A stretch of 7,157 nucleotides of DNA from the NCBI GenBank assembly GCA_022564455.1, contig JADFLK010000109.1:1-7157 (forward strand). Direction: 5' to 3'. Each line of letters begins with the position of its first letter. Positions within the stretch are counted from its first letter, which is position 1. Of the stretch, positions 1-6,004 are shown piece after piece. The position numbers were made by a program, and so were the translations under genes. Source of the stretch: Bacteroidota bacterium. Lineage in GTDB: Bacteria > Bacteroidota > Rhodothermia > Rhodothermales > Rubricoccaceae. Below the pieces are notes generated by a model that saw only the letters and a list, made by a program, of their open reading frames with translations, was not told the DNA's origin and did not search any database.

Positions 1-25
1 CTTCAAGCCCGGTTCAATCCGTCCG

Positions 26-65
26 CAAACCACGTGTCGCGCTTTACCAAACCACGTGTCGCGCT
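26..65. repeat. Two direct copies of an 18-bp repeat containing CACGTG
   Basis: The 18-mer CAAACCACGTGTCGCGCT occurs at 26-43 and again, without mismatch, at 48-65, giving a period of 22 bp. Each copy contains the palindrome CACGTG. The pair lies just downstream of the stop codon of the minus-strand barrel gene (stop at 101-103). It could be the end of a longer tandem array cut off by the window edge, an interspersed intergenic repeat, or a protein-binding site. Nothing in the window decides between these. Confidence 0.8.
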
Positions 66-100
66 ACAGACACATCCGTCCCTGGCCCACTCGAGGCCAA

Positions 101-1282
101 CTAGAATCGCATATCCACCCCAATTTGAAGCGAGTTGCGGTAGGCGTGAGTGACATCCCAGAGGAAATAGCCCTGGTTGTCGAACAAGCCCCCACGAGCA
201 CCGTCGGCGAGGCGCGTGTGGGTGAACGCGGCATCGATTCGGGCGTTTTGCGTAACGCGGACGCCCACGCCAACGGAGTAGTGCTGGCGGATGGCTTCGG
301 GCTCGAAGTTGTCGAAGCGCGGGTCGGGTTGGAAGGCTGCGCCGGCACGGAGCGCAACAGATCCGAGCCGAAACTCGCCGCCAATGCGCGTATTCAGGAC
401 GGGGTTGAGGAAACGGCCGGCAATGATGTTTTCGGCGTCGAAGTTTGGGCTATCGGTCACGAAGCGCGCCTGCGACCAATCGACAAGTTCAACATCTGCC
501 GACACAAATGCCCTCGGCGACCTTGCCAGAAAACCGGCCGCGATGCGCCAGGGCGTTGCGATGCGGTACTCGTTGCGCCCAAACTCGGGGCCCGTTTCGT
601 CGATGTTCAAGAGGGTGGGGGATTCTATGGTGAGGCCGATTCGGAAGGATGGCGTAGCCTCTACGGACACTCCGGCGCGCACGTTGGCGCCGTACATATC
701 AGCATCAAAAGATGGGTCACCAACAAGGTCGAGGCCAAGAAATCCTCCACTGAACGAATACCGCCCGATGGGTGCGTTCACAGAAAGCCCAACCATAACG
801 CGCGGAGATACCGCCATCGCACCCGCTACGGACAGCTCCCCTTGAAAACCTGTTTCGTCCGCCTGGTCGAAGTCGGCTCCGTTTCCGTTGCCATGCCGAG
901 TGTACACAGCCGTTTCGTTGTACCCAATCCCCACGGCCAAGGCTCCGCGTGAGGTCGGGAGGGGTGTAGCTATGGAGGCCGTTCCCAATGTGAACCCTTC
1001 GGCCTCCGCGATAAAGCTTCGGCCATACGATTTAGTGCCCTGGACAAACCCGTGGCCTGATAGGACGCCCTGACGGCTTCGGAGGTAGCCAAGCCCTGCC
1101 GGGTTAGCGAAGGAGGCGCTCCAGTCGCCCAATCCGGCTACGGCTGCCCCGCCCATCCCCGCCATGCGTGCGCCGACAGCAGGGTTGCGGCGGCCAAAGA
1201 AGAAAAGGTCGTCGGCTGTTTGGGCTGAAGAAGCAGGAAGTGCAAGTGCTGCGATAGCAAGCAAGAGAGGCAAACGATGCAT
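101..1282 (-). CDS. OmpP1/FadL-like outer-membrane beta-barrel protein
   Basis: A 393-residue protein, probably an outer-membrane barrel of the OmpP1/FadL/TodX type, a family whose best-known members let hydrophobic compounds cross the outer membrane. The start is placed at the ATG at 1282 because it opens directly onto a signal peptide (MHRLPLLLAIAALALPASSA, likely cleavage A20|Q21). An in-frame ATG at 1345 would add 21 residues without signal character and would read through the hairpin at 1309-1338. Residues 33-64 (NPAVGARMAGMGG then SFANPAGLG) match the conserved N-terminal GxxxxGMGG...NPAGL signature of the family. Residues 243-273 (TPWRIAAGF, then SADVELVDWSQARF) match the late-barrel pattern seen in Bacteroidota members. 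The chain ends in alternating hydrophobic strands and a terminal Phe (LQIGVDMRF), typical of barrel proteins. It lies 89 bp behind the lipoprotein gene on the same strand. Substrate unknown. A PorV/UPF0164-type barrel is the main alternative. Confidence 0.82.
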   Translation of the reverse strand: MHRLPLLLAIAALALPASSAQTADDLFFFGRRNPAVGARMAGMGGAAVAGLGDWSASFANPAGLGYLRSRQGVLSGHGFVQGTKSYGRSFIAEAEGFTLGTASIATPLPTSRGALAVGIGYNETAVYTRHGNGNGADFDQADETGFQGELSVAGAMAVSPRVMVGLSVNAPIGRYSFSGGFLGLDLVGDPSFDADMYGANVRAGVSVEATPSFRIGLTIESPTLLNIDETGPEFGRNEYRIATPWRIAAGFLARSPRAFVSADVELVDWSQARFVTDSPNFDAENIIAGRFLNPVLNTRIGGEFRLGSVALRAGAAFQPDPRFDNFEPEAIRQHYSVGVGVRVTQNARIDAAFTHTRLADGARGGLFDNQGYFLWDVTHAYRNSLQIGVDMRF

Positions 1283-1301
1283 GGCGTACGGATGGAAGAG
1301 G

Positions 1302-1338
1302 TACAACAAAGGCCCGCCACCCGTAGACAGCGGGCCTT
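1302..1338 (-). terminator. GC-rich hairpin between lipoprotein and barrel genes
   Basis: AAGGCCCGC at 1309-1317 is perfectly complementary to GCGGGCCTT at 1330-1338, giving a 9-bp stem with a 12-nt loop. On the minus strand the 3' arm runs into TGTTGT, a short, interrupted U-rich tail. It lies 34 bp past the lipoprotein stop (1372) and only 26 bp before the barrel start (1282). A second, weaker stem (AGTCACG at 1340-1346 with CGTGACT at 1364-1370) lies between it and the stop. It resembles a rho-independent terminator, but there is little room for a separate barrel promoter behind it. A leaky terminator or mRNA-stabilising intercistronic hairpin is therefore at least as likely. Confidence 0.6.
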
Positions 1339-1371
1339 CAGTCACGTCAGCAAAGAAGGAGTGCGTGACTC

Positions 1372-3219
1372 CTAATTGCCACCGCGACGGCGCGAGCCCG
1401 ATGAGCGCGACGACGACCGGTTGCCTCCAGAGCGCGATGACCGCGTCGATGAGCGGCTGCCACTCGAAGAGCGGGTTGATTGTTGCCGCCGGGGCGCGGG
1501 GCGCGATGCCCGGGAAGACTGGCTTGGGCGCGGCGCTGAGCGCGAAGACGAGCGCTGTTCAGACTGCGAACTCGAACGCTGGACTTGCTCACGTCGAGGA
1601 GTCGGACGGCTCGGGCGCGTTTGGGGGCGCGGTGTTGGCTGCTGTCGGCTGGTTTGCTGTTGCTCCGATCTACGTGGTCGCGGGGCAGATGTCCTCGGCC
1701 GGTCTGATCGCGGAGACTCGGTAACAGTCCGTCCGGAGGTGCCGCGAGGCCGTGGCGTGTGCGTCCGCGGCACTTCTGTGACATACCGTCCGGCGTCGGC
1801 ACGAGGTTGTGGCGCGGGTGTCTTTGACGCTTGAGTGACATACCGTTCGGCGTTGCCGCGAGGCCGTGGCGTGGGTGTCCGTGGCGTTTCTGCAACGGGC
1901 CGCCTGGTGGTACGCTGAGGCGCCTCTGCGCCGGGCTGCCTGGTGGTACGTCGCGGTGTTTCTGCGACGGGTCGCCTGGTGGTACGTTGAGGTACCTCTG
2001 CGATGGGCTGCCTGGTGTTTCGTCGCGGCGTTTCTGTAACGGGCCGCCTGGTGGTCCGCGGCGTTTCTGCGACGGGTCGCCTGGTGAGGCGCTGGGGGCT
2101 CTCTGAGCGCGTAGGGGTTCTTCGCGGAGATTCACTGAGGGTTCGCCCGTCGCGCGGTCTGTTCACCGTCATTGGCGGCCGCGAAGGCGCTGACGTCGAA
2201 ATCACACCAAGGCCTCGGTCACGATCAGGCCGGAAGGGATCGCGCTCCCAGTTTGTAGTGACCGATCCGCGATCACCGTCGTAGTCGCCACCGTCGTAGT
2301 CGCCACGATGGTCGTAATCACGGTACTCGCGGCCGTAACGGCGCCACCGGTTTGAATAGTGGTGGTTGTTGTAGTAGTGGCCGCCTCCGTAATAGGAGGC
2401 ATCGTAATAGCCGCCGTTGTATCCGTTGTTGTATCCGGCGTAGTAGCTCGAGTGGTACCCACCACCCCAGTGGCTATAACCCGTTCCAAACCAGAGTGAG
2501 ATGGAGAAGCCCGGTGTCCAGCACGAGTACCAGGGGTTGTAGTACGCGGCCCCGTAATAGAAGGGGTCGTAGTACGTCGCTACGGCGTAATAGGGGCGAT
2601 TCCAACTGCTGTAGCCGTGCCGGCGATAGCGCGAATACCGTCGATATGGGCGGTAGATGGAGTAGGGGCGGTAGTACGTGTAGATGGACGGGTAGTAGTC
2701 CGCGTAACGATAGTAATCGGCGTAGTAGCCGCCGTAATAGCCATCGCCGTAGTAGTCGTCGTCGTACGAGGAGCCGCCGTAATAACCATCGCCCTCGTAA
2801 TCATCCCCGTAGTAGTAAATCGATTCGTCGTCGTAGTAATAGCGCGAGACCGAGACGCTGTTCGCATCGTAGTTCTCATAGCCTCGGTATGTCTGGGGCG
2901 CCGCCGCATTCCATCCTGCGCCCTGGTTCGGAACAGGCTGGCCGGTGTAGTACCCGTCCTCGTTCGTTTGCCCAAGAGACTCGTCGTAGGTGCCGTCAGC
3001 GTAAGGATCGGCGTATGGGTCTACGTAACCGTCTTCCGTAAGGCCAATCCGCGGTTGAACCTTCTCAGCCGAAACCACTTCGGTCTGAATCTCCTGGCCA
3101 GGGGCAGCGCCGAGTTGTGTATAGCATCCGGAGACGGTGGCGCCGAGGAGCCCCAGGGCAAACATCGGTACGAATGCCAGAGGCGTATAGCGGAAGCGGG
3201 AGTTGTGGGAAGATCTCAT
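1372..3219 (-). CDS. Tyrosine-rich lipoprotein with arginine-rich repeat tail
   Basis: A predicted 615-residue lipoprotein of unknown function. The frame is open up to 3396, but the ATG at 3219 is chosen because it gives a lipoprotein signal: MRSSHNSRFR, a hydrophobic stretch, then the lipobox VSGC with Cys32 as the lipidated residue. Residues 60-320 are rich in Tyr, Asp, Gly and Asn; I count 59 Tyr in residues 111-310. Inside this lies a Trp/Phe-containing patch (about 215-252: YYDPFYYG, YYNPWYSCWTPGFSISLWFGTGY) that looks like the conserved core of Tyr-rich envelope proteins of Bacteroidota, sometimes annotated 'vitellogenin-like'. Residues 379-447 are six repeats of the type TRRPVAETPR; 448-504 are three 19-residue repeats; 505-615 are Arg/Ser/Pro/Gln-rich and strongly basic. 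Only two Lys are visible in the whole protein. Expected location is the envelope, anchored to a membrane by lipid, with a long flexible tail. An adhesive, matrix or polyanion-binding role is only a guess. Confidence 0.8.
   Translation of the reverse strand: MRSSHNSRFRYTPLAFVPMFALGLLGATVSGCYTQLGAAPGQEIQTEVVSAEKVQPRIGLTEDGYVDPYADPYADGTYDESLGQTNEDGYYTGQPVPNQGAGWNAAAPQTYRGYENYDANSVSVSRYYYDDESIYYYGDDYEGDGYYGGSSYDDDYYGDGYYGGYYADYYRYADYYPSIYTYYRPYSIYRPYRRYSRYRRHGYSSWNRPYYAVATYYDPFYYGAAYYNPWYSCWTPGFSISLWFGTGYSHWGGGYHSSYYAGYNNGYNGGYYDASYYGGGHYYNNHHYSNRWRRYGREYRDYDHRGDYDGGDYDGDRGSVTTNWERDPFRPDRDRGLGVISTSAPSRPPMTVNRPRDGRTLSESPRRTPTRSESPQRLTRRPVAETPRTTRRPVTETPRRNTRQPIAEVPQRTTRRPVAETPRRTTRQPGAEAPQRTTRRPVAETPRTPTPRPRGNAERYVTQASKTPAPQPRADAGRYVTEVPRTHTPRPRGTSGRTVTESPRSDRPRTSAPRPRRSEQQQTSRQQPTPRPQTRPSRPTPRREQVQRSSSQSEQRSSSRSAPRPSQSSRASRPAPRRQQSTRSSSGSRSSTRSSRSGGNRSSSRSSGSRRRGGN
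1708..1878 (-). repeat. Three 57-bp in-frame repeats in the lipoprotein gene
   Basis: Residues 448-504 form three consecutive 19-residue units: TPTPRPRGNAERYVTQASK, TPAPQPRADAGRYVTEVPR and THTPRPRGTSGRTVTESPR. They share a Pro/Arg first half and a (Y/T)VTxxxx second half. The block follows directly after the 12-residue repeat tract, so the tail was built from at least two different internal duplications. Confidence 0.85.
1879..2085 (-). repeat. Six 36-bp in-frame repeats in the lipoprotein gene
   Basis: Residues 379-447 consist of six units beginning T-R-(R/Q)-P, at residues 379, 390, 402, 414, 426 and 438. The spacing is 12 residues except for the first unit, which is 11. Typical units are TTRRPVAETPRR and TTRQPGAEAPQR. 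The RRPVAETP and RQPxAExPQ forms alternate in the later units, pointing to duplication of a 24-residue (72-bp) pair. At DNA level, near-identical words such as GGGTCGCCTGGTG and GGGCCGCCTGGTGG recur on the plus strand. Confidence 0.88.
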
Positions 3220-3314
3220 GGTCGTGATGGAAAGGACAGCAGGCCGTCGGCGCCCGACGAGCAGGCAGGAAGAGAGGGATTGGAGACGCGCTAAAGATGG
3301 CCCAGCAAACGGCG

Positions 3315-3350
3315 TTGCGAAAATAGCCGCTTCAGTGCCGGGGTATATTG
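3315..3350 (+). promoter_or_regulatory. Candidate proS promoter
   Basis: TATATTG at 3344-3350 resembles both the sigma-70 -10 box and the Bacteroidota -7 element (TAnnTTTG, here one base short). TTGCGA at 3315-3320 could be the upstream element, but the spacing of 23 bp is longer than ideal. If used, transcription would start near 3357, giving a leader of about 165 nt that includes the hairpin at 3367-3418. Confidence 0.3.
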
Positions 3351-3366
3351 ACGGGTCTCGAAAGGC

Positions 3367-3420
3367 AAGCCGCCGAACCGGCCGGATGGGTAACACCAGC
3401 GGATCGCGTCGGCGGTTTTT
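3367..3420 (+). promoter_or_regulatory. Hairpin with T-run in the proS leader, possible attenuator
   Basis: AAGCCGCCGA (3367-3376) pairs with TCGGCGGTTT (3409-3418): 10 bp including one G-U pair, with a 32-nt loop that contains the self-complementary CCGGCCGG (3378-3385). The 3' arm merges into TTTTT (3416-3420) followed by CTC, the form of an intrinsic terminator. No plus-strand gene lies upstream in this divergent region, so it does not look like the end of another transcript. A role in premature termination of the proS message is the obvious inference. The large loop weakens the case. Confidence 0.4.
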
Positions 3421-3524
3421 CTCACTTCAGAAGACACGCAAGAACTGCTCCGCGCCCTCTAACCCCACGATACGGCTGTTTTCAGCCCTTCGCTCCGCCT
3501 TTTCCAGCTACACCGCCGTCTCTC

Positions 3525-5006
3525 ATGGCCGACAAAATCACGCCGCGTTCCGAAGACTATGCCCAATGGTACGTGGACGTCGTTCGCGCCGCGAAGCTGG
3601 CCGAGTACTCGCCTGTTCGTGGCTCGATGATTATTCCGCCGAACGGTTACGAGTTGTGGGAGAACATGCGCGACGTCCTCGACGGCATGTTCAAGGCCAC
3701 GGGCCACCGGAATGCGTACTTCCCGCTGTTCATCCCACTTAGCTTTTTTGCGCGTGAAGCCGATCATATGGATGGCTTCGCCAAGGAATGTGCGGTCGTC
3801 ACGCACCACCGCCTCAAGGTTGGCGATGATGGTGAATTGATCGTCGATCCGGAGGCAAAACTGGAGGAGCCGCTCGTCGTCCGCCCGACCTCCGAGACCA
3901 TCATTTGGGACACGTACAGCAGGTGGATCCAGTCGTGGCGGGATTTACCGATCCTCATAAACCAGTGGGCGAACGTGGTCCGGTGGGAGATGCGAACGCG
4001 GCTTTTCCTGCGCACCGCCGAGTTCCTCTGGCAGGAAGGCCATACGGCGCACGCCACCGAGGAGGAAGCGGTGGAGGAGACCCGAAAGATGCTGGATGTC
4101 TACGCCACGTTTGCGGAGGAATGGATGGCGATGCCAGTCATCCGGGGCGTGAAGACGGAGGCTGAGCGCTTCGCCGGGGCAGTGGATACCTATTGTATTG
4201 AGGCCATAATGCAGGATGGAAAGTCGCTGCAAGCCGGTACGAGCCACTTTCTCGGGCAGAACTTCGCCAAGGCGTTCGATTGCACTTTTCAGAACCGAAA
4301 CAACGAACTGGAATATGTTTGGGCTACGAGTTGGGGTGTTTCCACGAGGCTGATCGGTGCGCTGGTGATGACGCACGGCGACGACAAAGGCATCGTCCTC
4401 CCGCCGAAGCTCGCCCCCATGCAGGTCGTTTTGGTCCCGATTCTGCGCAAGGAGGGTAACGAAGCCGTGCTCGAAGCAGCCCGCAAAATCGAACAGACGC
4501 TCAAGGACGCAGGTATTCGCGTCCATCTGGATGATCGCGAGCAGTACCGCCCCGGCTGGAAGTTTACCGAGTACGAGGTGCAGGGCGTCCCCATTCGCCT
4601 CGCACTTGGCCCGCGCGATCTCGAAAGCGGCGTGGTCGAACTCGTTCGCCGCGATTCGGGGGAGAAGCAATCCGTGCCAATGGATGGTCTCGCCGAGACC
4701 ATCCGCAAAACCCTCGACGCCGTTCAGCAGGGCCTCTTCGACCGCGCCAAGGCCTTTCGCGAGGCGCACACCAACACGGCCGACGATTACGAAACGTTTC
4801 GGCGAGTCATTAAAGAGGAGGGTGGTTTCGTATTGATGCACTGGGACGGCACGGCAGAGACCGAATCGCGCATAAAAGAGGAGACGAAGGCCACCATTCG
4901 CTGCCTACCGTTTCCAGGCCAGTTCGAGGGTACCGAAGAACCCGGCGTCGATCCCGTGAGTGGGCAGCCGTCGAAGGGCCGGGTTGTGTTCGCGAGAGCT
5001 TATTGA
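3525..5006 (+). CDS. proS: Prolyl-tRNA synthetase, short archaeal/eukaryotic-like type
   Basis: Cytoplasmic class II aminoacyl-tRNA synthetase (EC 6.1.1.15) that charges tRNA-Pro with proline using ATP. The 493-residue length fits the short ProRS type that lacks the inserted editing domain between motifs 2 and 3. The ATG at 3525 is chosen because family similarity begins immediately ([20 protein letters not shown]); the frame is open from 3348, but those 59 residues look non-coding. Visible landmarks are YFPLFIP (65-71) in the motif 1 region, RPTSET (120-125), motif 2 from RWEMRTR to [12 protein letters not shown] (153-174), motif 3 [16 protein letters not shown] (271-286), the anticodon-binding domain (about 298-400), and the ProRS C-terminal domain ending in RVVFARAY with the typical terminal Tyr. 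Of the four Cys that bind zinc in Thermus-type ProRS, only Cys460 is visible; HWDGTAETE and DPVSGQPS stand where the others would be expected. Possibly co-transcribed with the PAP2-like gene downstream. Confidence 0.97.
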   Translation: MADKITPRSEDYAQWYVDVVRAAKLAEYSPVRGSMIIPPNGYELWENMRDVLDGMFKATGHRNAYFPLFIPLSFFAREADHMDGFAKECAVVTHHRLKVGDDGELIVDPEAKLEEPLVVRPTSETIIWDTYSRWIQSWRDLPILINQWANVVRWEMRTRLFLRTAEFLWQEGHTAHATEEEAVEETRKMLDVYATFAEEWMAMPVIRGVKTEAERFAGAVDTYCIEAIMQDGKSLQAGTSHFLGQNFAKAFDCTFQNRNNELEYVWATSWGVSTRLIGALVMTHGDDKGIVLPPKLAPMQVVLVPILRKEGNEAVLEAARKIEQTLKDAGIRVHLDDREQYRPGWKFTEYEVQGVPIRLALGPRDLESGVVELVRRDSGEKQSVPMDGLAETIRKTLDAVQQGLFDRAKAFREAHTNTADDYETFRRVIKEEGGFVLMHWDGTAETESRIKEETKATIRCLPFPGQFEGTEEPGVDPVSGQPSKGRVVFARAY

Positions 5007-5035
5007 GTATGGGGAAAGAAGGAAGAGGAGAACGC

Positions 5036-5063
5036 TGAACGATGAAGGATGAATGCTGAAGGA
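5036..5063 (+). repeat. Heptamer array 1, TGAANGA x4
   Basis: Four head-to-tail 7-bp units: TGAACGA (5036), TGAAGGA (5043), TGAATGC (5050) and TGAAGGA (5057). The array lies 29 bp past the proS stop and includes the ATG (5053) that opens the PAP2-like reading frame. The reverse-complement form of the same family appears at 6005-6025. Confidence 0.75.
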
Positions 5064-5862
5064 GTTGGGAGGCCGGCAGATTGCATTACTCAAGTCACGG
5101 AATACGCACTACGCACTACGCACTACGCAATTCAAACTGCCCGCAGCCGAAATCCGATATCCGAAATCCGATATCCGACATCCGACAAGGGCCACCGCGC
5201 CCCAGGCTGATTCCGGTGCTGCGACTTTCCACGTAGCCACCGCGCTCTCCTACCTCATCAACCCGCTGATCCTTCCGCCCGTCGGATTCGGGTTGGTGCT
5301 GTGGCACTTCGGCGCAGGCGCGCCGGAGATTCGGAACGCCGTAGGGATCGGCCTCGTGTTCTTCTTCCTGATTCCGTTGGCGTACGTGGCGTTGATGGTC
5401 CGGCGAGGGAAAGCTGCTACGCTGGAGATCCGCAGCCGGAGCGCCCGAACGCGCCCCTTCCTGTTTGGAATCGCTTCGTACGCGGCCGGGGTCTTGTTTT
5501 TATGGATGACGCTGCAAACAGCCCGTCCGCTTATGCTGGCCATTGCGGCGATCTACCCGATCAACACGGCGCTGGTGGCGCTGATCAATCTGCGTTGGAA
5601 GATCTCCGTTCATGTGGCGAGTATCGCGGGTTTTTTGGCCGGGCTGATCTTCGTAGCGCGGATGCCATGGGGTACGCCAACTCTCTGCGTGCTGACGATG
5701 GTCTCCGTTGTGCCGTGGCTCCTGCTGATTCCGTTGTTAATGTGGGCGCGTGTCCGCTCAGGAGCCCACACGCTGGGCGAAGTCGCTGCGGGGTCTGTCT
5801 TCGGGTTTTGTGTGACGCTGATTCAGCTCTTTGTAGCCGTCAGTACGTTCGGTGGGGTCTGA
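5053..5862 (+). CDS. PAP2-like integral membrane protein, possibly a phosphatase
   Basis: The frame encodes 269 residues; the recognisable protein starts near residue 58 (FHVATALSYLINPLILPPVGF). About six hydrophobic segments follow (roughly 66-85, 98-116, 137-153, 157-178, 187-202, 210-230), with a last one at 245-262. Three degenerate PAP2 (type 2 phosphatidic acid phosphatase) motifs are visible: R127-x6-RP (for KxxxxxxRP), KISVH at 183-187 (for PSGH, keeping Ser and the catalytic His), and R233-x5-H239-x3-E243 (for SRxxxxxHxxxD, with Glu for Asp). This suggests an inner-membrane lipid phosphate phosphatase-like enzyme; substrate unknown, activity uncertain. The start is doubtful. ATG 5053, preceded by GAAGGA at a short distance, is the only in-frame ATG before the first membrane segment, and residues 1-46 are mostly translated heptamer repeat (THYALRTTQ, RYPKSDIRHP). 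A repeat insertion may have replaced the original start, or initiation uses a non-ATG codon near 5200. Confidence 0.72.
   Translation: MLKELGGRQIALLKSRNTHYALRTTQFKLPAAEIRYPKSDIRHPTRATAPQADSGAATFHVATALSYLINPLILPPVGFGLVLWHFGAGAPEIRNAVGIGLVFFFLIPLAYVALMVRRGKAATLEIRSRSARTRPFLFGIASYAAGVLFLWMTLQTARPLMLAIAAIYPINTALVALINLRWKISVHVASIAGFLAGLIFVARMPWGTPTLCVLTMVSVVPWLLLIPLLMWARVRSGAHTLGEVAAGSVFGFCVTLIQLFVAVSTFGGV
5078..5115 (+). repeat. Left member of an inverted repeat pair flanking the PAP2-like gene
   Basis: AGATTGCA (5078-5085), 13 unrelated bases, then GGAATACGCACTACGCA (5099-5115). The same two words, in the same order and with a 12-base gap, occur on the opposite strand at 5928-5892, beyond the other end of the gene. 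Confidence 0.75.
5103..5130 (+). repeat. Heptamer array 2, TACGCAC x4
   Basis: Units TACGCAC at 5103, 5110 and 5117, then TACGCAA at 5124. The array is inside the PAP2-like reading frame as annotated (residues about 17-26). An inverted two-unit copy lies at 5891-5904. Confidence 0.88.
5147..5188 (+). repeat. Heptamer array 3, CCGANAT x6
   Basis: Six contiguous 7-bp units: CCGAAAT (5147), CCGATAT (5154), CCGAAAT (5161), CCGATAT (5168), CCGACAT (5175) and CCGACAA (5182). The first four are two identical 14-bp pairs. In the PAP2-like frame they give the peptide IRYPKSDIRHPT (residues 34-45), which has no membrane-protein character. Confidence 0.88.
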
Positions 5863-5890
5863 TTTCAGTCTCAGTGGCGAATAGTTCGTG

Positions 5891-5904
5891 TTGCGTAGTG
5901 CGTA
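5891..5904 (-). repeat. Inverted copy of the TACGCAC heptamer, two units
   Basis: TTGCGTA GTGCGTA on the plus strand reads TACGCAC TACGCAA on the minus strand, identical to the last two units of the array at 5103-5130 but in opposite orientation. Confidence 0.75.
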
Positions 5905-5928
5905 TTCCATATTTCAGCATTGCAATCT
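5892..5928 (-). repeat. Right member of the inverted repeat pair
   Basis: The plus strand holds TGCGTAGTGCGTATTCC (5892-5908) and TGCAATCT (5921-5928), exact reverse complements of 5099-5115 and 5078-5085. The 12-base gap contains TTCAGCATT (5913-5921), the reverse complement of AATGCTGAA at 5052-5060, so words from the left cluster recur here in a shuffled order. Confidence 0.75.
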
Positions 5929-5954
5929 GACCCCTGTCTACTGACACCTGACAA
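5927..5954 (+). repeat. Heptamer array 4, CTGACNC x4
   Basis: Four 7-bp units: CTGACCC (5927), CTGTCTA (5934), CTGACAC (5941) and CTGACAA (5948). The second unit is diverged. The array overlaps the end of the inverted repeat by two bases. Confidence 0.7.
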
Positions 5955-6004
5955 TAATCCTCCGTCATTACCACGGCGCACTCGGTGATCACACCCTATC
6001 GAAC

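Larger units (their letters stand above)
3220..3524. other. Divergent intergenic region, lipoprotein gene / proS
   Basis: 305 bp lie between two divergent genes and should contain promoters for both. On the plus strand I see a candidate promoter near 3315-3350 and a hairpin with a T-run at 3367-3420. No convincing Shine-Dalgarno sequence lies immediately before either ATG. For the minus-strand lipoprotein gene, TATTTTCG (reading 3334 to 3327 on the minus strand) resembles the Bacteroidota -7 element TAnnTTTG, but no matching -33 element was recognised. Confidence 0.5.

Noticed and set aside
82..100. Short stem (TGGCC with GGCCA) just past the barrel stop as a terminator
   Set aside because: Only about 5 bp with no T-run on the minus strand; too weak to call.
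56..952. 298-residue plus-strand frame opposite the barrel gene
   Set aside because: The minus-strand frame has a signal peptide, the NPAGL signature and a barrel-type C-terminus; the plus frame shows no recognisable family feature.
1347..2135. 262-residue minus-strand frame with Pro/Arg/Gln repeats (PPGDPSQKRR-like units)
   Set aside because: It is the lipoprotein repeat tract read in another frame; the in-frame lipoprotein reading explains the repeats and has the signal sequence.
2617..3294. 225-residue plus-strand frame rich in Val/Ile, antisense to the lipoprotein gene
   Set aside because: Its composition is what the complement of Tyr/Asp/Gly codons gives (TAC and GAC become GTA and GTC). 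The minus strand has a clear lipobox and repeats, so this is a shadow frame.
3945..4841. 298-residue minus-strand frame opposite proS
   Set aside because: proS is unmistakable on the plus strand over the same bases; the antisense frame has no family signature.
5103..5188. The arrays as a CRISPR array
   Set aside because: Units are 7 bp, contiguous and without spacers; no cas gene is present.
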